Assembly (NCBI RefSeq): GCF_000745855.1 | Contig: NZ_KN050767.1 | Coordinates: forward strand, 141,159 to 205,158 | Direction of reading: 5' to 3' | DNA length: 64,000 bases | Source of the DNA: Xenophilus azovorans DSM 13620 | Lineage (GTDB): Bacteria; Pseudomonadota; Gammaproteobacteria; Burkholderiales; Burkholderiaceae_C | Part shown: in pieces, positions 14,959 through 23,398 of the stretch | How the letters are laid out: each line of letters starts with the position of its first letter | How positions within the stretch are numbered: position 1 is the first letter of the stretch | Made by a program: the position numbers and the translations under genes | Notes under the pieces: model-generated | What the model was told of the DNA's origin: nothing | Databases searched by the model: none | What the model saw: only the letters and a program-made list of their open reading frames with translations

Positions 14959-17900
14959 CGGACCGGCGCCGCGCCAGCCGCCCGCGCACGCGGGCCGAAT
15001 TCCTCTCGGCCGAGGGCGTGCTGGTGGTGGTGCGCGAGACGCCCGCGGCGGCGGCGCCGGCGCCCGGCCAGCCCCCCGCGGTGCCGCCGAACCCGGCCGA
15101 GGGCGACGAGGTCCTGCTCGCCGTCTGGGACGACGGCAGCGTCAGCGCGCTGAACGGCCACGTGGACCTGGGCACCGGCATCCAGACCGCGCTGGCGCAG
15201 ATCGTGGCCGAGGAGCTGGACCTGACGCTGGCCTGCGTGAAGATGGTGCTGGGCCACACCGCCGCCGGGCCCAACCAGGGCGCCACCATCGCCAGCGCCT
15301 CCATCCAGATCCACGCGCAGCCGCTGCGCCTGGCCGCGGCCCAGGCGCGTGCCTGGCTGCTGGCGCGCGCCGCCGAGCAGTTGGGCGCGCCGGTCGACGC
15401 GCTCGACGTGCGGCTGGGCATCGTGCGCGTGCGCGAGGAACCGGCACGCCACCTGTCCTTCGCTGCGCTGGTCGCCGGGCAGCGCACCGTGCTGCGGCTG
15501 GACACGGAGGCGAAGACGAAGCGCCCCGAGGACTACCGCATCGTCGGCACCGCGCAGCCGCGCGTGGACATCCCCGCCAAGCTGGCGGGCGAGCTGGTCT
15601 TCGTGCATGACATGCGCCTGCCCGGCATGCTGCACGGCCGCGTGGTGCGCCCGCCGTATGCCGGCGCGGACCACGGCGAGTTCATCGGCAACACGCTGGC
15701 GTCGGTCGACGAAGCCTCCATCGCGCACATCCCCGGCATCCGCGCGGTGGTGGCGATCCGCGACTTCGTCGGCATCGTCGCCGAGCGCGAGGAGCACGCC
15801 GAGCAGGCGATGCGCGAGCTGCGCGTGCAGTGGAAACCCTGGCCCGGCATGCCCGACCTCGCGGGCGAGGGGCGCGTGGCCGACGCCATCCGCGCCAACC
15901 CGGCCACGCAGCGCCTGCTGGTGGACGAGGGCGACGTCGATGCCGCGCTGGCCGCCGGCGGCGCGATGCAGCGCACCTATCTGTGGCCTTACCAGCTGCA
16001 CGCGTCCATAGGACCGTCGTGCGCCGTCGCGCTGTGGGAGCCGGAGGACGGCAATGCACGGCTTCGCGTCTGGGCCGGCTCGCAGAACCCCCATGTGCTG
16101 CGCGCCGACCTCGCGAAGCTGATGGGCCTGGCCGACGTCGAGGTGGACGTGGTGCGCATGGAGGCGGCCGGCTGCTACGGCCGCAACGGTGCCGACGACG
16201 TGGCGGCCGACGCCGCGCTGCTGGCCCGCGCCGCCGGCGCGCCGGTGCGCGTGCAGCTCAGCCGCGAGCAGGAGCACCAGTGGGAGCCCAAGGGCACGGC
16301 GCAGCTCATGGACGTGGCCGGTGCGCTCTCGCCCGAGGGCGGCATCGCGGCCTACGACTTCGAGACCTCCTACCCCAGCAACGGCGCGCCGCCGCTGGCG
16401 CTGCTGCTCACCCGCGCGGTCGAGCCCGCGGCGCAGGCCTTCGAGATGGGCGACCGCACTGCGCGCCCGCCCTACGCGTACGAGAACCTGCGCGTGAAGG
16501 TCAACGACATGGCGCCCATCGTGCGCGCCTCGTGGCTGCGCGGCGTGTCGGCGCTGCCCAACTCCTTCGCGCACGAGAGCTTCATCGACGAGCTGGCGAC
16601 CGCCGCCGGCGTGGACCCGGTGCAGTTCCGCCTGCGCCACCTGCCCGACCCGCGCGCGGCCGAGCTGATCCAGGCCACCGCGCAGAAGGCCGGATGGCGC
16701 ATGCGCACCGGCCCGCAGGAGAACGCCGACGGCGGCCTGGGGCCGGGCGGCGACATCCTGTTCGGCCAGGGCTTCGCCTATGCGCGCTATGTGCACAGCA
16801 AGTGGCCCGGCTTCGGCGCCGCCTGGGCCGCGTGGGTGGCCGACGTCGAGGTGAACCGCAGGACGGGCGAAGTGCACGTGCGCCGCGTGGTGGTCGGCCA
16901 CGATGCGGGCCTGACCGTCAACCCGGCCGGCGTCGAGCACCAGGTGCACGGCAACGTGATCCAGACCACCAGCCGCGCGCTGAAGGAGGAGGTGAAGTTC
17001 GCGCCGGCGCCGCCGTCAGCGGCGAAGGAGACGCTGCCCGGCGTGCTGCAGACCGGCGCGCTCCCGCAGGGCGTGGTCGCCAGCCGCGAGTGGGGCAGCT
17101 ACCCGATCATCCAGTTCCGCGAGGTGCCGGTCATCGAGGTGCTGCAGATGCCGCGCCCCGGCGAGCCGCCGCTGGGCGCGGGCGAATCGTCCTCGGTGCC
17201 GGGCACGGCCGCCATCGCCAACGCCATCTTCGACGCCACCGGCGTGCGCTTCCGCGAACCGCCCTTCACGCCCGAGAAGGTGCTGGCGGCGCTGCACCCG
17301 CTGCCGGACGGCACGGCGCCACCGGCGACGGCCCCTGCTGCCCCTTCTCTCGCGCCGGATCTGCCCGCCACCGCCCGCTGGCCGCGGCGCAAGAGCCTGT
17401 GGGCCGGCGCCGGCGCGCTCGTCGTCGGCGGGCTGGGCATGCTGGCCGGCCTGCTCGGCTGGCGCCCCGCCATCGCGCCGGTCAGCTTCACGCAGCCCGT
17501 CTTCAGCGACCAGACCATCGAGCGCGGCCGCCGGCTCGCCGCCCTGGGCGACTGTGCGGTGTGCCACACCGCGCCGGGCGGTGTGCCCAACGCGGGCGGC
17601 CGCGCGATGGAAACCCCCTTCGGCACCATCCACACCACCAACCTCACGCCCGACGCGGAGACGGGTCTGGGCCGCTGGTCCTTCAGCGCCTTCCAGCGCG
17701 CGATGCGCGAGGGCCTCTCGCGCGACGGGCGGCACCTGTACCCGGCCTTCCCCTACACCGCCTTCGCGAAGACCAGCGACGACGACCTGCAGGCGCTGTA
17801 CGCGTACTTCATGTCGCTGCCGCCGGTGAAGGCGGAAACGCCGGCCAACGACCTGCGCTTCCCCTTCAACCTGCGCCCGCTGATGGCCGGCTGGAACGCG

Positions 17901-18680
17901 CTCTTCCACGACGCGGCGCCCTACCAGCCCGTCGCCACGCAGACCGCCGAATGGAACCGCGGCGCCTACCTCGTCAACGGCCTGGGCCACTGCGCCGCCT
18001 GCCACTCGCCGCGCAACGCGCTGGGCGCGGAGAAGACCGGCAAGCAGTTCCTGGCCGGCGCCTTCATCGACGGCTGGGAGGCGCCTGCGCTCACCGCCCT
18101 GTCGAAGAACCCCGTGCCCTGGGACGCCGAGAGCCTGTACGCCTACCTGCGCCATGGCCACTCGCCGCGCCACGGCATCGCCGGCGGCCCGATGGCCGAG
18201 GTGGTGCGCGAGCTGCAGCAGGTGCCGGATGCCGACGTGCGCGCGATGGCGACCTACCTCGCCAGCTTCAACCCCGCGCCCGCCGCCGATCCGCAGCAGC
18301 AGGCCCGCGCCGCCGTGCAGGCCGCCGCCGCGCAGCAGGGCCGCCTGCTCGGCCCGGCGCAGCGCATGTTCGATGCCGCCTGCGCCGCCTGCCACCACGA
18401 CGGCGACGGCCCGACGCTGCTGGGCGTGAACACCCCACTGGCGCTGAACAGCCAGCTCGCCAGCGACCGGCCCGACAACCTGATCCGTACCATCCTCGAC
18501 GGCGTGCGCGAGCCGGCGGCGAAGGACCTCGGCTTCATGCCCGCCTTCCGCGATGCGCTGAGCGATGCGCAGATCGCCGAGCTGGCCGGCTACATGCGCG
18601 CGCGCTTCGCGCCGCAGGCGGCGCCCTGGCCCGACCTGGCCGCGCAGGTGGCGCGCGTGCGCACGACGCCGGGGCACTGA
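14955..18680 (+). CDS. nicB: Nicotinate dehydrogenase large subunit, molybdopterin plus cytochrome c
   Basis: A 1241-residue protein that hydroxylates nicotinate to 6-hydroxynicotinate and sends electrons to a cytochrome chain. Residues about 30-780 are the molybdopterin part (GHVDLGTGIQTALAQIV near 68; the catalytic-Glu motif GAGESSS near 744). One membrane segment (WAGAGALVVGGLGMLAGLLG) near 815-840 precedes three haem sites CAVCH (867), CAACH (about 1013) and CAACH (1143). This implies a cytoplasmic catalytic part and periplasmic haems. Other Mo-hydroxylase substrates (for example isoquinoline-type) are possible, but the nicotinamidase and 6-hydroxynicotinate reductase context strongly favours nicotinate. 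Confidence 0.88.
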   Translation: MTDRRRASRPRTRAEFLSAEGVLVVVRETPAAAAPAPGQPPAVPPNPAEGDEVLLAVWDDGSVSALNGHVDLGTGIQTALAQIVAEELDLTLACVKMVLGHTAAGPNQGATIASASIQIHAQPLRLAAAQARAWLLARAAEQLGAPVDALDVRLGIVRVREEPARHLSFAALVAGQRTVLRLDTEAKTKRPEDYRIVGTAQPRVDIPAKLAGELVFVHDMRLPGMLHGRVVRPPYAGADHGEFIGNTLASVDEASIAHIPGIRAVVAIRDFVGIVAEREEHAEQAMRELRVQWKPWPGMPDLAGEGRVADAIRANPATQRLLVDEGDVDAALAAGGAMQRTYLWPYQLHASIGPSCAVALWEPEDGNARLRVWAGSQNPHVLRADLAKLMGLADVEVDVVRMEAAGCYGRNGADDVAADAALLARAAGAPVRVQLSREQEHQWEPKGTAQLMDVAGALSPEGGIAAYDFETSYPSNGAPPLALLLTRAVEPAAQAFEMGDRTARPPYAYENLRVKVNDMAPIVRASWLRGVSALPNSFAHESFIDELATAAGVDPVQFRLRHLPDPRAAELIQATAQKAGWRMRTGPQENADGGLGPGGDILFGQGFAYARYVHSKWPGFGAAWAAWVADVEVNRRTGEVHVRRVVVGHDAGLTVNPAGVEHQVHGNVIQTTSRALKEEVKFAPAPPSAAKETLPGVLQTGALPQGVVASREWGSYPIIQFREVPVIEVLQMPRPGEPPLGAGESSSVPGTAAIANAIFDATGVRFREPPFTPEKVLAALHPLPDGTAPPATAPAAPSLAPDLPATARWPRRKSLWAGAGALVVGGLGMLAGLLGWRPAIAPVSFTQPVFSDQTIERGRRLAALGDCAVCHTAPGGVPNAGGRAMETPFGTIHTTNLTPDAETGLGRWSFSAFQRAMREGLSRDGRHLYPAFPYTAFAKTSDDDLQALYAYFMSLPPVKAETPANDLRFPFNLRPLMAGWNALFHDAAPYQPVATQTAEWNRGAYLVNGLGHCAACHSPRNALGAEKTGKQFLAGAFIDGWEAPALTALSKNPVPWDAESLYAYLRHGHSPRHGIAGGPMAEVVRELQQVPDADVRAMATYLASFNPAPAADPQQQARAAVQAAAAQQGRLLGPAQRMFDAACAACHHDGDGPTLLGVNTPLALNSQLASDRPDNLIRTILDGVREPAAKDLGFMPAFRDALSDAQIAELAGYMRARFAPQAAPWPDLAAQVARVRTTPGH

Positions 18681-18702
18681 CACCGCAGCGGGACCGCCAC
18701 GA

Positions 18703-18788
18703 ACCGTTCAGGCTGAGCTTGGCCTGTCCTGAGCCTGTCGAAGGGTCGAAGCGCCGCGCAAGGCTTCGACAAGCTCAGCCCGAACGGT
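18703..18788. repeat. PEPVEG-type long inverted repeat, copy K
   Basis: Lies in the 184-bp gap between nicB and the ketopantoate reductase-like gene. The outer arms ACCGTTC..GGCTGAGCTTG and CAAGCTCAGCC..GAACGGT pair; inside are GAGCCTGTCGAAGG and GCTTCGAC segments. It could fold as a transcript-end hairpin for the nicB operon. It matches copies L and M closely. Confidence 0.8.
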
Positions 18789-18864
18789 CTTCTGGGTCGA
18801 CTGAACGTCGGTACGCATCAACCCCGTGCGCGCATTTCCGCCGCACCGCTCCGACAATCCCGCC

Positions 18865-19779
18865 ATGACCTCCTCCATCGCCATCATGGGCGCCGGCGCC
18901 GTTGGCTGCTATTTCGGCGCGATGCTCGCGCGCGCCGGCCATGCCGTCACGCTCGTCGGACGGCCCGCGCACGTGGACGCCGTGCGCCAGCACGGCCTGC
19001 GCCTGCAGACCGCGGCCTTCGACGAGCACATCCCCATGGCCGCTTCCACCGGCGCCGCCGGCGTGGCCGGCGCGCAGATCGTGCTGTTCTGTGTCAAGTC
19101 CACCGACACGGAAAGCGCCGGCGCGCAGATGCGCGAGCACCTGCCGCCCGGCGCGCTGGTGCTGAGCCTGCAGAACGGCGTGGACAACGCCGCGCGCCTG
19201 CAGGCCGTGCTGCCGCAGCAAAGCGTGGTGCCGGCCGTCGTCTACGTCGCCACCGAGATGGCCGGCCCCGGCCACGTGCGGCACCACGGGCGCGGCGAGC
19301 TGGTCATCGGCCCCTCGGCCGGCAGCGATGCCGCGGCGCAGTTGCTGGCGGCCGCCGGCGTGCCCACGCAGGTGTCGGACAACGCGATCGGCGCGCTGTG
19401 GGCCAAGCTGGTGCTCAACTGCGCCTACAACGCCGTCTCGGCCATCACGCGCCGGCCGTACGGCGAGCTGTACCCGGTGTCGGGCATCCAGAAGACGCTG
19501 CATGCCGTGGCCGACGAATGCCTGGCCGTCGCGCGCGCCGACGGCATCACGGTGCCGGGCGACGTGCATGCCGCCGTCGAAGGCATCTTCCGCACCATGC
19601 CCGCGCAGTTCTCCTCCACAGCGCAGGACCTGATGCGCGGCAAGCCCACCGAGATCGACCATATCAACGGTTATGTCGTGCGGCGCGGCGGCGCGCTGGG
19701 CGTGCCAGTGCCGCTGAACCGGCTGCTGCACGGGCTGGTGAAGCTGATCGAAGAGAGGCGGCCGGACGCGAACGCCTGA
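18865..19779 (+). CDS. Ketopantoate reductase (ApbA/PanE) family protein
   Basis: A 304-residue NAD(P)-dependent reductase. The Rossmann motif MGAGAVGCYFG is at the N-terminus, and the family segments LSLQNGVDN, the catalytic-Lys region LWAKLVLNCAYNAVSA and the terminal PTEIDHINGYVV are all present. ATG 18865 is chosen because the homology starts there. It would reduce 2-dehydropantoate to pantoate. Since it directly follows the nicotinate cluster, reduction of 2-formylglutarate is a conceivable alternative, though the characterised enzyme for that step belongs to a different (hydroxyisobutyrate dehydrogenase) family. Confidence 0.85.
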   Translation: MTSSIAIMGAGAVGCYFGAMLARAGHAVTLVGRPAHVDAVRQHGLRLQTAAFDEHIPMAASTGAAGVAGAQIVLFCVKSTDTESAGAQMREHLPPGALVLSLQNGVDNAARLQAVLPQQSVVPAVVYVATEMAGPGHVRHHGRGELVIGPSAGSDAAAQLLAAAGVPTQVSDNAIGALWAKLVLNCAYNAVSAITRRPYGELYPVSGIQKTLHAVADECLAVARADGITVPGDVHAAVEGIFRTMPAQFSSTAQDLMRGKPTEIDHINGYVVRRGGALGVPVPLNRLLHGLVKLIEERRPDANA

Positions 19780-19818
19780 GCGTTGCCACACCCGCGACGC
19801 ATGACAAGCCACTGAGCC

Positions 19819-19940
19819 GAAGGCCGCGGAGCAGGCCATGCACGGACATCCGCGGGACTGGCTTCGCCAGACCGCAGGATGTGCCCCCGGAAGGGGGTTG
19901 GCGGAGCGCAACGAAGTCCGCGAAGACTGGGGGTGGTTCA
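19819..19940 (-). repeat. Stop-codon-anchored structured element, copy D
   Basis: Read on the minus strand it begins TGAACCACCCCCAG one base after the TAA of the citrate synthase-like gene. The first hairpin keeps GCGGA/TCCGC. The third hairpin has outer arms ACATCC/GGATGT and inner arms CTGGC/GCCAG. It lies between two convergent genes and could serve as their shared transcript end. Confidence 0.85.
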
Positions 19941-19941
19941 C

Positions 19942-21066
19942 TTACGCCGGCAGCGGCTCGGCGCACTCCTGTCGCGCATCCGGCGCCGGTCCCACATACA
20001 CCGACTGCGGCCGGATCAGCCGCCCGCCGCGCACCTGCTCGCGCGCATGCGCGATCCAGCCGCCCACGCGGCCGGCGGCGAAGATGGCGGTGAAGGCCTC
20101 GCGCGGCAGGCCCAGTGCCTCCAGCAGCAGCGCGGTGTAAAACTCCACGTTCGTCTCCAGCACGCGGCCGGGCTTGCGCGCCTGCAGCGAGGCCAGCGCG
20201 GCGCGTTCCACCGCCTCGGCCAGCGCCACGCGCTCCGGCTGCATGCCGCCGGCCTCGGCAAGTCGATGCAGCGCGCCCTTGAGCGCATCGGCGCGCGGGT
20301 CGCGCACCCGGTAGATGCGATGGCCGAAGCCCATCAGCCGCTCGCCGCGGTCCAGCGCGGCGTCGAGCCAGCGGGCCGCCGCGCCGGCGCTGCCGATGGC
20401 GTCGAGCATGTCGAGCACCGGCCCCGGCGCACCGCCGTGCAGCGGGCCTTTCAGCGCACTCAGTCCGGCCAGCACCGCGGACGCGAGCCCGGCACCCGTG
20501 GAGGCCACGACGCGTGCCGCGAAGGTGGAGGCGTTCAGGCCGTGGTCCGCCACGGTGACGAGGTAGGCATCCAGCCCGGCCGCCTGCGCCGCGCTGGCCG
20601 GCGCGCCGTGCGCCAGGCGCAGCAGGTCGGCCGCGTGCGGCGCATCGGCCTGCGGCGCCAGCGCGGGCAGGCCGGCACGCCAGCGCAGCACCGCCGCCGT
20701 GAACACCGCCGTCGCGGCGACCAGGCGCAGCGCGGTGGGCAGGTCGTCGCCGTCCGGCACGCGCGCCAGCAGGGCGCGCATGGCTTCCACGGGCGGCAGC
20801 GCGGACAGGGCTTCGCGGTCGTCGGCGCGCAGCAGCGACGCAGCCTCCACGCGCGCGCGGCCGAGGGCGCCGGCCAGCGCATCCCCGTCGGGCGCGTCCT
20901 CGAAGAAGCCGCGCCACAGCAGCGCCAGCACCTGCTCGTAGCGCCAGCGGCCGGCCACCGCGTCCAGCGAATGCCCCCGCAGCACCAGCCGGCCGGCCGC
21001 GCCGTCCACCTCGGAGAGCACCGTGCGCGCCGCCACCACGCCTTCCAGGCCGTCGTCCATCTGCAT
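19942..21066 (-). CDS. Citrate synthase-family protein
   Basis: A 374-residue protein with the citrate synthase core: DHGLNASTFAARV, LKGPLHGGAP (His), GFGHRIYRVRDPRA (His) and a catalytic-acid region reading NVEFYTA, with Glu where classical enzymes have Asp, followed by GWIAHAREQ and the ending YVGPAP. Actinobacterial CitA-like proteins have the same NVEF pattern, so it may still be active as a citrate or methylcitrate synthase. It is divergent from a second citrate synthase-like gene with an 80-bp shared promoter region. Which acyl-CoA it uses cannot be told. Confidence 0.85.
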   Translation of the reverse strand: MQMDDGLEGVVAARTVLSEVDGAAGRLVLRGHSLDAVAGRWRYEQVLALLWRGFFEDAPDGDALAGALGRARVEAASLLRADDREALSALPPVEAMRALLARVPDGDDLPTALRLVAATAVFTAAVLRWRAGLPALAPQADAPHAADLLRLAHGAPASAAQAAGLDAYLVTVADHGLNASTFAARVVASTGAGLASAVLAGLSALKGPLHGGAPGPVLDMLDAIGSAGAAARWLDAALDRGERLMGFGHRIYRVRDPRADALKGALHRLAEAGGMQPERVALAEAVERAALASLQARKPGRVLETNVEFYTALLLEALGLPREAFTAIFAAGRVGGWIAHAREQVRGGRLIRPQSVYVGPAPDARQECAEPLPA

Positions 21067-21098
21067 GTCCTTTCGTTACTTCGTCGTTGAAGCCTTTC

Positions 21099-21127
21099 AT
21101 TCTGGGATTCAGAATATTGACGTCAAT
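21099..21127. promoter_or_regulatory. Two adjacent palindromes in the divergent citrate-synthase promoter
   Basis: ATTCTG-N5-CAGAAT (21099-21115) is followed immediately by the perfect 12-bp palindrome ATTGACGTCAAT (21116-21127). Both are AT-rich against a GC-rich background and lie between the two start codons, so they are good operator candidates. The adjacent LysR protein or the HTH domain of the downstream enzyme could bind. Confidence 0.5.
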
Positions 21128-21146
21128 CTTGATCCATTCCATCAAC

Positions 21147-22313
21147 ATGACCGAACCTGCTTCCCGCCTGCCCCTGTGGCTGCCCGCGCCCGACGCGCTG
21201 GCGCTGCTGAAGGTGCGTCCGCAGACGCTGTACGCCAACGTGAGCCGCGGCCGCATCCGCACGCGCGCGGACGGCGCCGACCCGCGCCGCAGCCTCTACC
21301 ACCGCGACGACGTGCAGCGCCTGGCCGCGCGCCGCCAGGGGCGGCGCAGCAGCGCGGTGCTGGCCGGCGAGGCGATCCGGTGGGGCGAGCCGGTGCTCGC
21401 CTCGGGCCTCTCGACGGTGCTGGGTGGGCGCCTCTACTACCGCGGGCAGGACGCGTGCGCGCTGGCGGAGCACGCGACGCTGGAGTCGGTGGCCGGGCTG
21501 CTGTGGGAGGGGCCGGCCGAGCCCTTCCCTGCCGGCGGCGCCGCGCCGCCGCCGGCGCAGGCGCCGCTGGCCTCGGCCCTGCAGGTGCTGGCCCGGCGCG
21601 CCGCGTCCGACCCGCCGGCGCGCGGGCGCGGCCGGGCAGCGCTGCTGGACGAGGCGCGCACGCTGATGGGCGCCCTGGCCGACGCGATGGCCGGCCCGGG
21701 CCGCGGCGCCCACCTGCACCAGCGGCTGGCCGCCGCGTGGCGCCGGCCGCGCGCGGCCGACCTGCTGCGGCGCGCGCTGGTGCTGCTGGCGGACCACGAA
21801 CTCAATGCCTCCACCTTCGCGGCGCGCGTCGCCGCCTCCACCGGCGCCTCGCTGGCGGCCAGCCTGCTCGGCGGGCTGGCGACACTGACCGGGCCGCTGC
21901 ACGGCGGCGCGGCGGCGGCGGTGCAGGCGCTGGTGCGCGCCTCGGAGCGCGACGGCGCCGAGGCCGCGCTGCGCGAATGGCTGGCGCTCGGGCGCCCGCC
22001 CGCCGCCTTCGGCCACCCGCTCTATCCGCAGGGCGACGTACGCTGCGGCGCGCTGCTCGCGCACTTCGAGCCCAAGCCCGCGTTCGCCGGACTGCGCGAG
22101 GCCGGCGAGCGGCTGCTGGGCGAGCCGCCCAACGTGGACTTCGCCCTGGCCGCGCTGGCCGACGCGCACCGCCTGCCGGCCGAGGCGCCGCTGGTGCTGT
22201 TCGCGCTGGCGCGGGCGGTGGGCTGGATCGCGCACGCGCTGGAGCAGCAGGCCGCCGGCACGCTGATCCGCCCGCGCGCCCGCTACGTGGGGCCGCCGCC
22301 CGGTGCGGCATGA
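21147..22313 (+). CDS. Citrate synthase-family protein fused to an N-terminal helix-turn-helix
   Basis: A 388-residue protein. Residues 1 to about 65 form a MerR/excisionase-like DNA-binding module (LLKVRPQTLYANVSRGRIR, then RRSLYHRDDVQRLAARR). Residues about 80-388 are a citrate synthase body (GLSTVLGGRLYYRGQD, DHELNASTFAARVAAST, GPLHGGAAA, AFGHPLYPQGDVR, NVDFALAAL, ending RYVGPPPG). The catalytic His and Asp positions are kept. ATG 21147 starts the homology; an earlier in-frame ATG lies inside the palindromes. It may act as an enzyme that also senses its own substrate and binds DNA, or the HTH may only mediate assembly. The stop TGA begins a small structured repeat. Confidence 0.82.
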   Translation: MTEPASRLPLWLPAPDALALLKVRPQTLYANVSRGRIRTRADGADPRRSLYHRDDVQRLAARRQGRRSSAVLAGEAIRWGEPVLASGLSTVLGGRLYYRGQDACALAEHATLESVAGLLWEGPAEPFPAGGAAPPPAQAPLASALQVLARRAASDPPARGRGRAALLDEARTLMGALADAMAGPGRGAHLHQRLAAAWRRPRAADLLRRALVLLADHELNASTFAARVAASTGASLAASLLGGLATLTGPLHGGAAAAVQALVRASERDGAEAALREWLALGRPPAAFGHPLYPQGDVRCGALLAHFEPKPAFAGLREAGERLLGEPPNVDFALAALADAHRLPAEAPLVLFALARAVGWIAHALEQQAAGTLIRPRARYVGPPPGAA

Positions 22314-22379
22314 GCCCCCCCCGGCCGTTCCGAAGGGGGCTCGCACCGCAGTGCGAAGCACGGAGGCTATCCAATGAGC
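22311..22379 (+). repeat. Stop-anchored element, second family, copy I
   Basis: Starts with the TGA of the HTH-citrate synthase gene. It carries GAGCCCCC/GGGGGCTC arms and a hairpin TCGCAC-CGCA-GTGCGA, then CACGGAGGCTATCCAATGAGCG. It lies between convergent genes and is nearly identical to copy J at 27821-27891. Confidence 0.8.
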
Positions 22380-22384
22380 GCCGG

Positions 22385-23284
22385 TCACTCCTTCCCGGCG
22401 CGCTCGCGCATCACCTCCACCACGCGCGCGACCGGCCCGTCCTGCGCCTCCTGCGCGCGGTAGCCGATCACCAGGTGCCGCACCAGCCGCGGCGCCATCG
22501 GCAGCACGCGCACGCGCGAGCCGGCCGGCTCCACGTGGTCCTGCCGCAGCGGCAGCACGGCGGCGCCGTAGCCGGCCTCCACCAGCGCGCGCATGGCGAC
22601 GTCGTAGTTGTGCTCGATGCGCGCGCGCGGCGAGAAGCCGGCGCGGCCGAACCATTCGAGCGTGAGCGTCTGCATGCGGGTGCCGGGCTCGTTCATGACC
22701 AGCGGCTGCTGCGCCAGCCAGGCGGGCGTGGCGCGCTTGGGCAGCGCGGGCCAGGCGGCGGGCACCAGCGCGCGCATCTCGTGGCGCACCCAGGGCGTGA
22801 AGCGCACGCCCGGCAGCGCCGGCTGCGGCAGGGCGACCACGGCCACGTCCACCGTGCCGGCCGCCAGGCCCAGCGCGGAATCGACGGAGCCGACGAACAT
22901 CGGCGACAACTCGATGCCGGGGTAGCGCTGCGAGAGCGTCTCGAACACCGGCGGCAGGAGGTCGACCACCACGCTGGTGGTGGAGACGCCGATGCGCACG
23001 CGCCCCTCCAGCCCCGCATGGCGGCGGCGCGCGGCCTCCACCGCCTCGTCGGCGTCGCGCAGCAGGCGGCGGCCGCGCTCCACCAGCTCGCCGCCGGCCG
23101 GCGTGGGCTGCACCCGCCGGGCGCCGCGCACCAGCAGCGGCAGGCCCAGGCGCGACTCCAGTTCGCTCACGTGCAGGCTGACGGTGGGCTGCGCCAGGTG
23201 CAGCGCCTGCGCGGCGGCCGAGAAGGTGCCCAGGTCGGCGATGGCGACGAGGGTGCGGATCTGGTCGAGGTTGAGCTGGCGCAT
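22385..23284 (-). CDS. LysR-family transcriptional regulator
   Basis: A 299-residue LysR protein: N-terminal winged helix (LNLDQIRTLVAIADLGTFSAAAQALHLAQPTVS pattern, shown in part as FSAAAQALHLAQPTVS) and a two-lobed effector domain (RIGVSTTSVVVDLLPP onward). Convergent with the HTH-citrate synthase gene. An imperfect dyad TTCTGA-N9-TCAGAA lies just upstream of its start and recalls the ATTCTG..CAGAAT dyad between the citrate synthase genes, so regulation of those genes is possible. Confidence 0.9.
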   Translation of the reverse strand: MRQLNLDQIRTLVAIADLGTFSAAAQALHLAQPTVSLHVSELESRLGLPLLVRGARRVQPTPAGGELVERGRRLLRDADEAVEAARRRHAGLEGRVRIGVSTTSVVVDLLPPVFETLSQRYPGIELSPMFVGSVDSALGLAAGTVDVAVVALPQPALPGVRFTPWVRHEMRALVPAAWPALPKRATPAWLAQQPLVMNEPGTRMQTLTLEWFGRAGFSPRARIEHNYDVAMRALVEAGYGAAVLPLRQDHVEPAGSRVRVLPMAPRLVRHLVIGYRAQEAQDGPVARVVEVMRERAGKE

Positions 23285-23290
23285 CAGCTA

Positions 23291-23311
23291 TTCTGATTCC
23301 AGGCTTCAGAA
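23291..23311. promoter_or_regulatory. Dyad TTCTGA-N9-TCAGAA upstream of the LysR gene
   Basis: Perfect 6-bp arms lie 7 bp upstream of the LysR start codon. The half-site resembles that at 21099-21115, which supports a shared regulator, but the spacing differs (9 versus 5 bp) so this is weak. Confidence 0.35.
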
Positions 23312-23398
23312 CTCTCAACTTCCCCGATGGCTCACCGCGGCGCATGATCCGTGCACCTTCACTCGAAGCCCCGTCGAAACACGCCTCAGGAGCCGATC

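Noticed and set aside
19942..21066. Catalytic Asp-to-Glu change suggesting a dead citrate synthase
   Set aside because: CitA-like citrate synthases in Actinobacteria, as I recall, have the same NVEF pattern, so the change alone does not show loss of activity.
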